Source: Tetrastigma voinierianum (taxonomy: Eukaryota; Streptophyta; Magnoliopsida; Vitales; Vitaceae). Taken from it: DNA of 64,000 nt. The notes under the pieces are model-generated. The model was given only the letters and a program-made list of their open reading frames with translations. It made no database searches and was not told the DNA's origin. This document shows, one piece after another, positions 24,780 through 35,930 of this stretch. The position numbers and the translations under genes are program-made. How positions within the stretch are numbered: position 1 is the first letter of the stretch; every line of letters starts with the position of its first letter. The DNA lies in the NCBI GenBank assembly GCA_016808115.1, contig JAEQBH010000650.1, forward strand, positions 496,001-560,000, read 5' to 3'.

Positions 24780-25990
24780 CGGTGAATAGTATGCCGGGGA
24801 AGTGATGTGAACACTAAGGAGATTGAAGTTAACCTTAGGGGTTCGAAAAAATAAATAAATAAGTACTATTGATGTATGTGGATGGCAAGTCGGAAGGGAC
24901 GAGGGATTCGCCCACGAGGCACACCACTGTTTTTTATCAGGGGCCTTTGCTTGAGGCCATGGGTCTTAGCTGTTCTTGCCGTTACGTTTGGTACGATTGG
25001 GAGACGGGGAGGGGACCGAACAGCCTCCAGCGGTTTATAGCACATCATCTCAGGCATTTAGGAGGAGGACCCGATGGTGGTGAGACCATTGGTTCAGAAG
25101 CAGTTGAGAGAGTTTTGGAGGCTATGGAGATTACCTCGACGTTACAAAGATCAGGCTAGCTACATTCAGCTAGAGGGTGAGTCAGGTATGGTGGGACTAG
25201 GTTAAAGCCTCAAGAAATTTGGAGGCAATGACATGGGAGGAGTTTAGAGAGCTCTTCATGGGTAAGTTTTTCCCGGCATCTGCTAGACATGCAAAAGCCC
25301 GGGAGTTCCTTGATTTGAAGCTTGTGAGGGGACAATGGCGGTACCCAGTGCGTGGCTAAGTTCTGAGTTAGTGCGTTTCGGGGATGATTATGTGGCCTCG
25401 GACATGATGGAGTGAGGAAGTTTGAGGATGGTTTGAGTTGTCCATCCGAGCGGTCACGGGGACTTCTCCTGAGACATAGATTATGGTCGGGCCACTTTGG
25501 CCGTAAAGAGAGAGATAGATGATGCGGGAGCATTCGAGATACGGTCTGGTGATAAAGCGGAGGAGGAATTCGACCTTCTTTGAGCTCGGGAAAGAAGCAA
25601 AGGACTTACATTCCACGGGGTTCGGGACGGGGCAGCGGCTTTTAGGGCCCAGCCAGATCGGGGCTCCTAGCGGTGGGGGGCCAGGTGACATGTTATCGTA
25701 CCATCGGCCTGGACATGTGAGACGGAATTGCCTGACGGGGATCGAGGTCATGGGACACACCTCGGTCGATCATCGGTCAGGACACACTCGGACACCGGTA
25801 TGTTCTGCACCCTAGCATGGGCCATGGGAGCAGGATGCCCGAGTCAGTGCGACACGGACCTGGTTGTTGTTTTGCGAATGGTAGGAGAGGCCGGAGCATG
25901 GGTCGGGTCGGCGGGGACCGGAGGTCGGGACTGGGGACCCGGGCGTGTTTCTTGTTACACCACAGAGGACAGACCCACAAATCCGTTCAG
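24780..25990 (+). pseudogene. Tekay A gag remnant
   Basis: Capsid region visible at about 25230-25320: the plus strand encodes WEEFRELFMGKFFPASARHA in one frame, the typical W.eF...F...Y/FP segment of chromovirus gag. Near 25685-25735, SYHRPGHVRRNC is a zinc knuckle (CCHC type) that has lost its first Cys. Glycine- and arginine-rich stretches lie between. Frameshifts are frequent. Minus-strand frames over 25210-26057 are shadows. Confidence 0.7.
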
Positions 25991-28960
25991 TTATATAGGA
26001 GTATGTTTCTACTCTCGCGCTATGGGCAGAGTATTGTTTAATTCTAATGCATCTCATTCATTTATTATTGCTGCGTCTTATTGTGAATGTTTTTGGGCTT
26101 AAAGTTTAGATCCTTGAAGAAACCGCTACATGTGAGTTCTCCTAGGAGTTAGGGTGAGGATTGATCGGATATGTCGGAATTTGTGGAGTTAGAGATCTCG
26201 GGGATTCTACTCGCATGGTGGATCTTCGGAGTTATGGACATGTCGGGACTTTGATGTCATTCTTGGCATGGATTGGTTGACACCACACCCGGGTTGTGTT
26301 GGCTGATTGTAGAAGGATTCTGCCTACACGGGATGATAGTAGTATTATATTTACGGGGATAAGCATGATGCTTTACTCGGGCCGTGTATGACTCAAGATG
26401 GCACGGACGGGTTAATAGGTTTGGCTAGTAAGCCTTGCAGCGGAAGGCGAGCGAGGTGGGGTTTGAGTGCACCTCGTGTGGTATGTGAGTTTGAGGATGT
26501 TTTTCAGGGTGGGGTTACACGGATTACCTCCCCAGAGGGATGTAGACTTTGTCATTGAGTTACACCCTGGTACGTCGCCCATTTCTATGACTCCGCATAG
26601 GATGGCGCCGGTTGAGTTACAGGAACTTAAGGTCTAGATACAGGAATTGTTGGATAAGGGTTTCATTAGACCGAGCACTTCACCTTGGGGCGCTCGGTTA
26701 CGTTTCATAAGAAAAGGATGAACCCTTCGTGCATTGACTAAACCGAGTTGAGCAGGTGGCGATCGAGTGGTATCCTTTACCGAGGATTGAGTGATTTGTT
26801 TGATGGAGTTGAGAGGGTGCGGGTGTACTCCCCAAGATAGATCCTACGCACCGGGTACCATCGGTTAGCAGAGAGTTAGGAAGGCGAGATATCCCTAAGG
26901 CAGGCGTTCGGAATGCGAGGCATGGGCATTTCGAGTTCACAGTGATGCCCTTCAGATTAACAACTGCACCAGCAGCATTCATGGATCTCATGCGTAGGGT
27001 CTTCCACCCCTACTTAAATCGGTTTGTAGTAGTTTATGGGTGATATTTGATCTGCACACGGGACGGAGGAGGATCATGAGGATCGCGAAGTCGTTCTCGG
27101 GACCACGAGAGACCATCGGTTGTATGCGAGTCGGCCAGTGCTTGAATTTTTTGGCTTCTGAGTGAATTTACGGGACACGTCGTGTCGGTTCCAGTGTGGT
27201 AGACCACGAGAAGGTTGAGGCTGTTATGAGTTGGGAGAGGCCCGAAGTGGGTCTTGAATCACGCGAGTTTCTTGGGATTAGGCTGGATATTCTGGGAGGT
27301 TCATTGAGGATTTCTCAGGCTAGCGGCACCTACTTTGGCTAGATTTTGACCGGAAGGAGGTCGAGTTTGAGTGGAATGGCTTCGTGTGAGAGGGGCATTC
27401 GGGGAATTGAAAACGGAGGCTTGCCGGCTCTGATTCTGGTAGTCCGGAAGGAGACGGGTACTCGGTGTCTTTGTGTGATGCTTCAAGGGCCAATTTGGGA
27501 TGTGTTTGATGCAGTCCGGGAGGGTAATGGCTTATGGTTCTCGACAGTTGAAGAATCATAGGCAAGTACCTACACATGATATGAGTTGGCGACCATTGTC
27601 TTCGCCTTGAAGATTTGGCGCCACTATATATCTGTGAAGTTCTGAGTGTGCTCGGACCACAAAGTACAGTATATTTTCACCGCAGTGGGACCTCAATATG
27701 AGACAACGAGATGGATGGAGTTTAGAGGATTATGACTTCACTTTGCATTACCATCTGGTAAGGCAAATGTGGTGGCCGATGCACTCCCGGTCGAGATCAC
27801 GAGGGCATGTGGCTAGTATGAGCTTCCACGGGAGTGGCGGATGCTCAAGGCGTAGGATGGTTGGGTTCTCGATTACAACGAGCGGGCTCGGGGTGTTAAG
27901 GGGAGGATTGAGTGGCTGCGCACCCACTCTTGGCCTAGTCGTCGAGTCGAGGCGGGACGGAGATAGTGTCCATCGGGGGCCAGTCTGATCCCGGGTATAA
28001 GGTGATGAGAATTTGGACCGTCCGTGAGATGGTAGTGCCGGTATAGAGGACGGGTAGTGGTTCCCCAGTTGATTGAGTTGAGAGAGGAGATCCTCAGGGA
28101 GTTCCATTGCTCTCGTTTCGCAGTGCATCCAGGTGGCACGAAGATGTATTGAGATCTTCGCCGCCAATATTATTGGAGTGGGATGAAGAGACACGTTGGG
28201 GATTTTGTTCGACGGTGTCTCACATGTCAGCAAGTAAAGGCCGAGCACCGAGGAGGCCCTCTTGCGGACCTCCTCCCGTGTTGGAGGTAGCGAGTGGAGT
28301 GGGAGCATGTCGCAGTGGACTTTGTGACTCACTTACCACGAACATCGCGTAGACATAATGTGGTGTGGGTCATAGTGGACCGACTCACTAAGTCGGCACA
28401 TTTCCTAGCCGTGCGGATGACCTTTACACTAAGAGGAATTAATTTTGTATATCTGAGAATTGTTAGGTTACATGGAGTCACTTGGTATCCATCGTATCGG
28501 ACGGAGATCCGGGTTCACGAGCACTTTTGGAAGGTTTCCAGGAAGGCCATGGGGACACGAGTTGATGATGAGCATCGTTTTCATCCACAAGCCTTGGATG
28601 GTCGGTCGGAGGAAGGGACCATCTGAGGTTTTGAGGACATCTTTGCTAGCATGTGTGTCTGAATTTCAGGGTAGGCGGGAAGAGCATTTGTCCTTGGTAG
28701 AATTTACTGGCTCACTTGATTATCGGGGCAAGCATACATATGGCACCTGTGAATCATTATATGGGAGGCTTTGTTGATCACCGATTTGTTGGACGGAGGT
28801 GGGGAGAGAGCTCCTGCAGGTCTGACTTGATTCGAACCGGCACACCCGAGAGAGTGGGTTGTTTTTTTTTTTTTTTTTTTTTATACGGAAGGCGCCTTCT
28901 CACGGCTCGAGGCCCAGCCAGAGGGTGTCTTGATGGCGGCGACCTCTAGAGTTTGGCGGG
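25991..28960 (+). pseudogene. Tekay A pol: protease, RT, RNase H, integrase
   Basis: Domains in Gypsy order. Protease: RVLFNSNASHSFIIA near 26030, where the catalytic DSGA is changed to NSNA, and FDVILGMDWL near 26250. Reverse transcriptase: [18 protein letters not shown] near 26577, then LLDKGFIRPSTSPWGA (26648-26695) and a broken remainder to about 27090. RNase H: CDASRANLGCV near 27475 and LEDYDFTLHYH near 27725. Integrase zinc domain: HPGGTKMY, QYYWSGMKRHVGDFVRRCL and CQQVKAEH (28125-28245); then the core start WEHVAVDFVTHLPRTSRR (28297 on). A T-homopolymer at 28861-28882 interrupts the late integrase. No frame is intact for more than about 110 codons. Confidence 0.8.
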
Positions 28961-29119
28961 TGATCATGTCTTCTTAAAGGTAATGCCTAAAGAGGAGTGA
29001 GGTCGATTCGAGCAAACAAGGGAAGTTATCGTGCAGAGTTTATTAGACCCTTCGAAATTTTCCGAGAGGGGGTGGGGGAGATTACTGCTCGATTAGCACT
29101 CTTGTAGGAGTTTATCATG

Positions 29120-29390
29120 TGTCCATGAGGTATTCCATGTCTCTATGCTCCGGAAGTATACTCCAGATCCATCTCATGTAGTGGACTGGGGCGAGCTTGT
29201 TATTGATGCAGATGGGACCTTCGAAGAGGGACCTGTGCATATTATGGATAGCCGAGAGCAGGTTTTGCGACGCAAAACTGTGAGGCTAGTAAAGGTGTTG
29301 TGGAAGCACCGAGGAGTGGAGGAGGCAACATGGGGCGCTCATGAGGACACGATCGTGCTGAATATCCTTTCCTGCTCGAGGACAAGGTAA
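29120..29390 (+). pseudogene. Tekay A integrase tail with chromodomain
   Basis: The frame at 29145-29390 reads LRKYTPDPSHVVDWGEL, then FEEGPVHIMDSREQVLRRKT, then VKVLWKHRGVEEATW. This is the end of the integrase C-terminal domain joined to a chromodomain, in which VKVLW.h.GvEEATWE is the diagnostic core. In chromoviruses this domain targets integration to particular chromatin. The final strand is weak. It lies about 100 bp before the polypurine tract, as expected for Tekay/Del. Confidence 0.85.
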
Positions 29391-29473
29391 AGTGGATTAG
29401 TCATTGAATGGTAAATGACTATTACATATGCACGTGATTGTATGTATATGTGTGTGTGAATTCCGGGACGAAA

Positions 29474-29488
29474 TTCTTTTAGGGGAGA
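29474..29488 (+). promoter_or_regulatory. Polypurine tract, Tekay A
   Basis: ttcttttaggggaga directly before the LTR start, preceded by ccgggacgaaa. This is the standard chromovirus context for plus-strand DNA priming. Confidence 0.85.
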
Positions 29489-32400
29489 TGTGAAGCCACG
29501 GAAGGTCGAATTTTCAAAATGGGTAAAATGTAATTTCGGTCAAAATCAGAATTTTCTAGATCTCGGATGACGACCTTGAGGATATACAGTTGAGTTCTTC
29601 TGCATGATCTAGGTACACGGTCCGGGCCCAGAGTCGAATTCGAAATAGTGAATTTCCGTATTTTCGAGGTAAATGGACGAGCGAGAAAGTGACCGCGTGG
29701 CATGAGAGATTGCATGCCATGTGGCACTTGAGCAGGACACTTGGCACATTAGTGGAGGCCAAGTCACCGAGTTTAAATCATGCATGAAAGTGGTCTTGCA
29801 TGAGGGCAAAAGTTAGTGGATGCTGGTGTCTTGGATGGAAGCTTTGCATGAGAGATTTTAAGTGGGAAGAAAGTGGGCATGATGACATGTGGGATGCTAT
29901 GTGTCTCGCAAGGAGAAAAGCATGAGGTGTCCCACACCTAGGGGAAGTCTTCTCCACCTAAAGATAAATCTCGGTGGGAGGTGGAATGGAAAGGAGAGAA
30001 TAAAAAGGAAAAAGGGAAAAAGAAGAAACGGGGGAGTTCTAGAGGATTTAACAAACGGAAGAGTTGCAAGCGGTAAAGGGATGCGCACTTCGAGAGGTAG
30101 GGGGTTCTACCTACTGCGAGATTAATCTTCATTTGAGCCATGACATGGCTATGAAGTGTAGCCACAGTGATAAATTTGTGGTTCAGAAACGATTTGACAT
30201 ATATTGTTGTTGGTGGGGACCGGTTTCTGGGTCCGCATTTGTGTAGTTCCCAGAACTACAGTTTTGGAACTTATTTTGCTACTGATACATGGATCTGATA
30301 TTGATGATCTTGTTGTGTGTTATTACTTGTTTGAATAACATGCAGATTATGTGAATATTGACCATACGCCATGCTTGATATATTAACATGATGCTTGAAG
30401 ATGAAGCATGGATATGGCTATTTGCATGTAACTTTCAATATGCGCAACATGAAAAATATTCTGGGCGACATTATCATACTTTGGCGCGGGTACATCAAGT
30501 AAATGGTGTGAGTGCCGAATGAAATATATCGAAGGGGTTGTCGATAAATTTTATCGGGTTGTCGATGAATTATATCGGAGGGGTTGCATCGATAAATTAT
30601 ATCGGTGTCGATAAATTATATCGGAGGTTGTCCATTAAATTATATTGGAGGGTTGTCCAATAAATTATATCGAAGGGTTGTCCAATAAATTATATCGGTT
30701 TGTCCAATAGAACTCTATCGGAGGGTTGTCGATAAAAGGATTTACGAGAGATGGTCCGATGGTTTGATGCTCGGAGGTGGTCCAGTGGATTTAAAATAAA
30801 AAGCTTTTGTTTTGAAAACAGTTCTCATACATGAAAATGGCGTGTGTGAGGGAGTCGGTGAGGACTCGGGAAACGGGACATGACATAGACATTCATATAG
30901 AGATATGCATATTTTATATGAATGTGTGTAGAGAGATTTTGTGGATTATGTCATTGCATGTGCACTTAGGTGGGGAGTAGCCCTTGGCGGAGCTTTCTCT
31001 ACGGGCATAGCTCACCCGTCGTGGGAAAAACTATTCCCGAATGCTGGAGGTGCACCAAGAGAAGGCACTTCATGAGGCTTTAGTTGAGAAGAAGGTCAGG
31101 CATGGCTTATTTATGTTTTGTAAAAGTCAGGCGAAAGCTGATTTTGTTATATGCTGGACTGTTATCCAGTTTTTAGATATATTGTGAGAATGGGAGTGTA
31201 ATTAAACTCAGTTCATATGTTTAATACAATTTGGTAAGGTTTCTCTTACCTTTGTTATTTCTAGTCGACTTTAAGGTCGATTTTTCATTGTTGGGAAGCA
31301 AAGGAATTTGGCCCTGTGGCCCTCCTGGGCATATCGTAGCCTCGTCTGTTCAGGCAGCGTGGGCTTTCGAATCACCCAAATCGGACCTTTACAGCCCAAG
31401 TTATGACATTTTTACTCGGAAGGGTCTAAGAGGGCGAGCTGTATGGTCTAGTTCAACGGAGAGAATGAGCTGTGTGGCTGAGCTCTATTGGCTGAGCTCT
31501 CTTAGGACGAGCTGACCTCTTCTGGCTGAGCTCTCCTGGGATGAGTTGACCTCTATAGGCCAAGCTCACTTGGGATGAGCTGTGTGTGGCTGAGCTCACT
31601 TGTGATGAGCTGTGTGGGAGTAGCGTTCTGTTTTGGAGCCTATGAGGCGTCTAGTCTTGAGACTGAATTTCGGTTAAGGAAAAGTGAGAATTTGGACTAG
31701 CATCCTTGATAGAAATTGTAGCCCCATTAGTAAGCTTGATGTAGGCTTTCGAATCACCCAAATCGGACCTCTACAGCCCAAGTTATGGCTTTACTCATAG
31801 GGTCTGAAAGAAGATGAAGCTGTGAACGAAGCTCATCTAGCCGGAATTGACCTATTGTGCTGAGCTGCATAGGCTCACGCATGAGCTGCATGAACTCTCT
31901 TTGCACAGGCTGCATGAGCTCTGCATAGTACATGGCTACACTGCATATTTACACCATGCCTGTGAGACGGTGACTCTTACACTGAAGCTGCATAGACTCT
32001 CATGAAGCTCTTACACATGAGCTGCATGAGCTCTCCCGCATGAGCTGCATGAGCTCTTCCGCATGAACTGCATGAGCTCTTCCGCATGAGCTGCATGAGC
32101 TCTTCCCTATGAGCTCTTCTGCATGAGCTGCATGAGCTCTCCTACATGAGCTGCATGAGCTTTGTTTCATGAGCTGAATAGGCTCTTCGCATGAGTACGC
32201 AGGCTCCCACGAGCTCTTAGTGGCTGCATGAGCTCTTGTGCATGAGCTGTATGAGCTCTCCTGCATGAGCTCTTCTGCATGAGCTGCATGAGCTCTTTTG
32301 CATGAGCTCTTCTGCATGAGCTACATGAGCTGCATGAGCTGACCTCGTCTAGGGAATGAGCTCGGTTGTGCACGACACAGAGGACGATCCTGCTTTCTCG

Positions 32401-32964
32401 TTCGAAGTCCGTTTCGCTGCGTTCGAGACTACGGAAAGCCCTTTGAGTCTAGAATCATATACGTAGCTCAATATAATCGAGCTCATGTGTGTTCAAGGCA
32501 AGGCAGTAGGTGTCATCGAGTTCACGCACGTCGATTCTTTGCTTTCGTATGAAGTGCCAACTTCGGATGACCATAACTTCCTCGTCCGAAGTCCGTTTTA
32601 GGTGTTCTTAGACTCTATGAAAAGTTCCTTGAGTCTAGAATCTGACTGCATGCCTGTGGATTGCATTTAGTGCTCAATATAGCTGAGCCGACCTCTTCTG
32701 GCTGAGCTGACTTCCTTTGGCCGAGCTGACCTCGTCTAGGGAATGAGCTCGGCAATACCAACTTCGGATGACCATAACTTCCTCGTCCGAAGTCCGTTTT
32801 GTGCGTTCTTGGACTCTATGGAAAGATCTATGAGTCTAGAATCTAACCATATGCCTGAGGATGGAATTTGGTGCTCACATAATTTCTGAAAAATTTATCA
32901 TTGCACTAAGTGCACTAATTACTAGGAAAAAAAAAAAAAACCCCCAGAAATTTGGGGTGTCACA
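29489..32964 (+). repeat. Tekay element A, 3' LTR
   Basis: Starts TGTGAAGCCACGG and ends GGGGTGTCACA. It is 3,476 bp, against 3,365 bp for the 5' LTR. It holds the same arrays at 30522-30790, 31855-32345 and 32360-32870, and an A-run at 32927-32940. Differences from the 5' LTR include many short insertions and deletions. The duplication gttaa follows. Confidence 0.9.
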
Positions 32965-32969
32965 GTTAA

Positions 32970-33237
32970 TTTGTACGCCCACACGTACCTTGTAGTGAAG
33001 AGGAATGACTTAAAAGATCATGGAAAACATGGAAAAATAGAAAAAAAGGGATCTTGAGTTGTCAACCGTACTTTCCAGAAAAATCTCTTTAATTTGATTG
33101 AGGTAATTCTTCTTTATTGTTTATTGATTAGTATGCATGTAACATAGGATCGTAAAAAGAGTTTTTATTAATTTTTAAAATTTATTGGACCAAAATCTTT
33201 TACTGCAAATGTTGTTTTGAACTTTAAAAACCTTTAA
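32970..33237 (+). repeat. Copia 3' LTR, right part
   Basis: Continues the LTR after the Tekay insertion. It shares cccacacg, gatcttgagttgtcaacc, attcttctttatt, gattagtatgcatgta and aaaaagagttttt with 13908-14110, and ends cctttaa where the other LTR ends cctttca. The MULE exon resumes at the next base. Confidence 0.75.
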
Positions 33238-33420
33238 CTTGGTCTACCTTTGAAGAAGAATTTGTTGACAACATGAGGCAATTTGGAGAGGTGAGTTCAA
33301 ATGCTGCAAAGGATTTGATGAACTACCCAACACACACATAGGTAAGAGGCTACTTCAGTGGTAGATGTAAGTCATGGGTCATGGATAATAATATGGTGGA
33401 AAGCTTCAATGCTTGTGATA
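33238..33420 (+). pseudogene. MULE transposase, post-DDE segment
   Basis: The frame reads TWSTFEEEFVDNM, then EVSSNAAKDLMNYPTHT, a stop, then RGYFSGRCKSWVMDNNMVES and FNAC. It corresponds to the well-conserved MULE segment with W..F...m..l, a W.ra.F element and the NN..E.fN motif just C-terminal to the catalytic core. It picks up the exon cut at 12308 by the Copia element. One internal stop replaces the usual Trp before RGYF. Confidence 0.85.
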
Positions 33421-34149
33421 CAAAGTTGCCATAGACTGATGTGACCCGCAACAAGATACTCTTTCAGACCATTCCATGATCACATTTGAAGAGGAAAAGT
33501 GAAGACGACCACAATCAATTATGAAATGATTGATTGATAAGTCGATGGGATGAAGACGCCACGATCAACTATGGAAAGGTTTATTTATAAGTTGAGGATA
33601 GTGAAGACGCCACACTCAACTATTGAAGGGTTGATTAATAAGTCAATGGAATTAAGACCCCACAATCAACTATAGATGGGTTGATTAATAAGTCGACAGG
33701 ATGAATGCCACGAAAAAATTCAATAAGTTCAAAAGTTCTTTGAAGAACCAAAGAGGAGAAGACTCACAATTTTTATTTATATTCTTTTGTATTATTACAT
33801 TATAATCATGACTTTATATAGGCTAAAAACTAGAAAGGAAATAGAAATAAAATATCTACTTCAATCTTTAACCTAAATCACATTAAAAACGAGAAATTGA
33901 AACAAATCTAAATAAAAATAAACTTAGGAAAATAAAAAATAAATAAATAAACTAAAAGGAAGGTAAATAACTTGGCATGCAAGCCATACAATCTGATCTA
34001 GAAAACATCTCAAATACGTCTAGAGTCTTGTAAAACTTGAATTAGCATATTGAGTGTGTCCTTGATCTTCTTTCCTTCTGCTCTCGAAACTTGCCTTTTT
34101 GGAACTTTAACTACAACCTTAGAAGTTATGCCTTGACTTTGCATCAGCT
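33421..34149. mobile_element. Unclassified 0.7-kb insertion in the MULE exon
   Basis: MULE coding stops after FNAC (33417) and resumes with AKYMPI (34162). In family members only a few residues separate these motifs, so about 730 bp is extra. The insert contains a 50-bp tandem array (33495-33710) and a very A-rich right half (33830-33970), and has no coding. It could be a solo LTR, a small non-autonomous transposon or a late intron. I found no convincing inverted termini. Confidence 0.5.
33495..33712 (+). repeat. 50-bp tandem repeat, 4 copies
   Basis: Copies begin at 33509, 33559, 33610 and 33660. Consensus features are ccacaatcaactatg, gggttgattaataagtcga and a ggatgaagac linker. Copies differ by about 10-20 percent. 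Confidence 0.9.
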
Positions 34150-34184
34150 TGGATCCTAGAGGCTAAATATATGCCAATTAGGAT
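34150..34184 (+). pseudogene. MULE transposase, short island before the Tat insertion
   Basis: Encodes AKYMPI and the first base pairs of the next codons (cca att agg at). Across the 16.8-kb Tat element the frame continues at 50949 with ataatgcttgag. This matches the family segment in which an A...KPI phrase precedes MLE.IR. The last five bases, aggat, form the target duplication. Confidence 0.85.
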
Positions 34185-34641
34185 TGATGATGCTTTTGCG
34201 GGCTTGGGCTTGGGAGTGTGGGGATTTATTGGGTCGGTCCCATTGACTAAATACGTTAGGCTTCTGCAAAAACAAAGAACAAAAGGATCGATGGGGCTGT
34301 GCATTTGCCTCTCGATGCCTAAGTCCCTGGGTTCTTTCCGGAGGAAGAGAAGATCAACTACTTAGGGAATGAATTTGCAGGCGTACCTTTCATTGATGGA
34401 ATTTGACCTAGTATTTATAATGGTTATGATCATGACAACTTTCCTAATTGGATAACGACAACTTTGAATAGTATGTTTCCTAGTTGGATGAGAGTGACCC
34501 TTTGAGAATGGTATGTTTTCCTTGTTGGAGGATGATACGATGTTTCTCTCACTAGGGAGGAGATTTTCTTTCCTTATCGTAAATCGATTAATAAGGGATA
34601 ATTGATGGGCAGTAATTGGGTAATATCTTACTTTCCTGATT
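34185..34641 (-). repeat. Tat 3' LTR, part 1
   Basis: Starts TGATGATGCTTTT. Matches 50320-50757 closely from about 34245 on (shared gaagagaagatcaact, gatcatgacaactttcctaa, gaggagattttctttcctta). Broken at about 34641 by the nested gag-only element. Confidence 0.9.
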
Positions 34642-34645
34642 TATT

Positions 34646-35916
34646 TGTGCCATAGTAGGGTGATCCGGAATCAACAATATTTATATCCTAAATTTTCCTC
34701 ACGCTAGTAGTCAAACTCTTTGTGGATATAGTCTAGGATTAAGACACAGGATCAGGTTTCTTTTATATAAATAACTAACAAGTGAGGAATGAAAATGGAG
34801 GATTCCCAATTGTTGTTTTGAATTATAACGAATTGGATTGAATGTGTTACAGGAAACTAGAGATTTAAAACAGATAAATTAAAAAGAATGTACTATGGAG
34901 TGTTGGGATTTTCTTTGGATTGGGTTTCTAGGGATTCCTTTGAGGGTCCCAGGTTCATTTCCTCCACGTAGATTTAGAGGAAAACCAAGCCTATAAGTCA
35001 TTTCCCGATCCGGTTCTAATTTAACACAAAAACTAGCTATATGAAGTTTTGCTTTTGAAAAACATGCGATTTATTGAACATTAATGCTCCATTAAGTGAA
35101 ATATTGCCTCCCCAGATCTACCTGCAGGTGACAAATAACAATTAATGAATCTCAGGTGGATGTAGCAATAAGCATCCACTAAACCTAAAAAGATTGCCAT
35201 CTTGCGATCCAATGAAGGCATATCTAAATATGAGTTAACCTAGAGTGAAATAGGAACATAAATGCGGAGTAAAAACTTTTCGTTAAAAGCAGGAGAACCG
35301 TTAGTTACCTCAAACCCTAATGGCTAACCCTCCTCTTCCAAAGGGAGAAAAAATGACAGCCCTAGCCAACCATCCTCCAGTTGTCATCCTCGAAGGTGTG
35401 TTTGGCGGTCGGGAAAAAGAGGAATGAGAAAATGGAGTAGAAGGGAAAAAACGGGAAAAGCGAAGATGCAAAGCTTATGCCCCTAAATTTTATTTTAAAT
35501 TAAGTGATTTTTCAACGATTGTGGCTTGGGGGTTTAGTCAAAACCCTTTGCAAATACAAAAATCACCTTGCAAAACCTTACAATGAGGCGAAAGGAAAAC
35601 CAAAAGAGACAAAATGCAAAAACAAACGGCGAGGTCGGGAGGAATAGTAGGCGGGCGTAGAAATTTCAGTGCTCAATTTCCCTTGTAGCTCCACTTTTCT
35701 TGCATTTTCTGCTCTTCTTTCCTTCTGGTCTCTGATCTGTAATGCCTAACCCTAAGTAAGAATCATCAAAGCCTTGTCCAATAACTAACTTGAGAGAATG
35801 TGGCCATACAAAATTGAGTATCAAAAGAGTTTCCTTCTCGATGAATCAACCAGAAACTTCCACCAAAATCTAAGTGTTTGTTTGATCAGTTCTCAACAAT
35901 AAACTGCTAAACTGCA
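34646..35916 (-). repeat. Athila-like 3' LTR
   Basis: Homologous to 38891-39965: shared agggtgat..ggaatc.acaatattta, gtgacaaatag/taa, aagcatccact, ctcaaaccctag and tgtagctccacttttcttgc. The last about 170 bp (35745-35916), which is the LTR start in element orientation, does not match the other copy. Ends ctaaactgca. Confidence 0.75.
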
Positions 35917-35930
35917 CTCTCCCCCCAACC
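35917..35930 (-). promoter_or_regulatory. Polypurine tract of the Athila-like element
   Basis: On the minus strand ggttggggggagag lies directly before the LTR start tgcagtttagc. Confidence 0.75.

Larger units (their letters stand above)
21219..32964 (+). mobile_element. Tekay/Del-type chromovirus (Gypsy), inside the Copia LTR
   Basis: Two LTRs of about 3.4 kb (21219-24583, 29489-32964) flank a gag-pol region ending in a chromodomain. A tRNA-Met primer site follows the left LTR and a polypurine tract precedes the right LTR. The 5-bp target duplication gttaa is present at 21214-21218 and 32965-32969. The host sequence across the junction matches the intact Copia LTR, which confirms both boundaries. 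The coding region is heavily frameshifted. Confidence 0.85.
12309..33237 (+). mobile_element. Copia LTR retrotransposon, right LTR split by a Gypsy element
   Basis: LTRs are at 12309-14182 and, discontinuously, 19868-21218 plus about 32970-33237. The internal region (14183-19867) contains gag, protease, integrase, reverse transcriptase and RNase H remains in Copia order on the plus strand. The element interrupts the MULE transposase: the W.AA helix segment ends at 12308 and the next segment resumes at 33238. I could not match a 5-bp target duplication. Many stops mean it is long dead. Confidence 0.75.

Noticed and set aside
27748..28332. 194-codon minus-strand frame
   Set aside because: Shadow of Tekay A RNase H and integrase on the plus strand.
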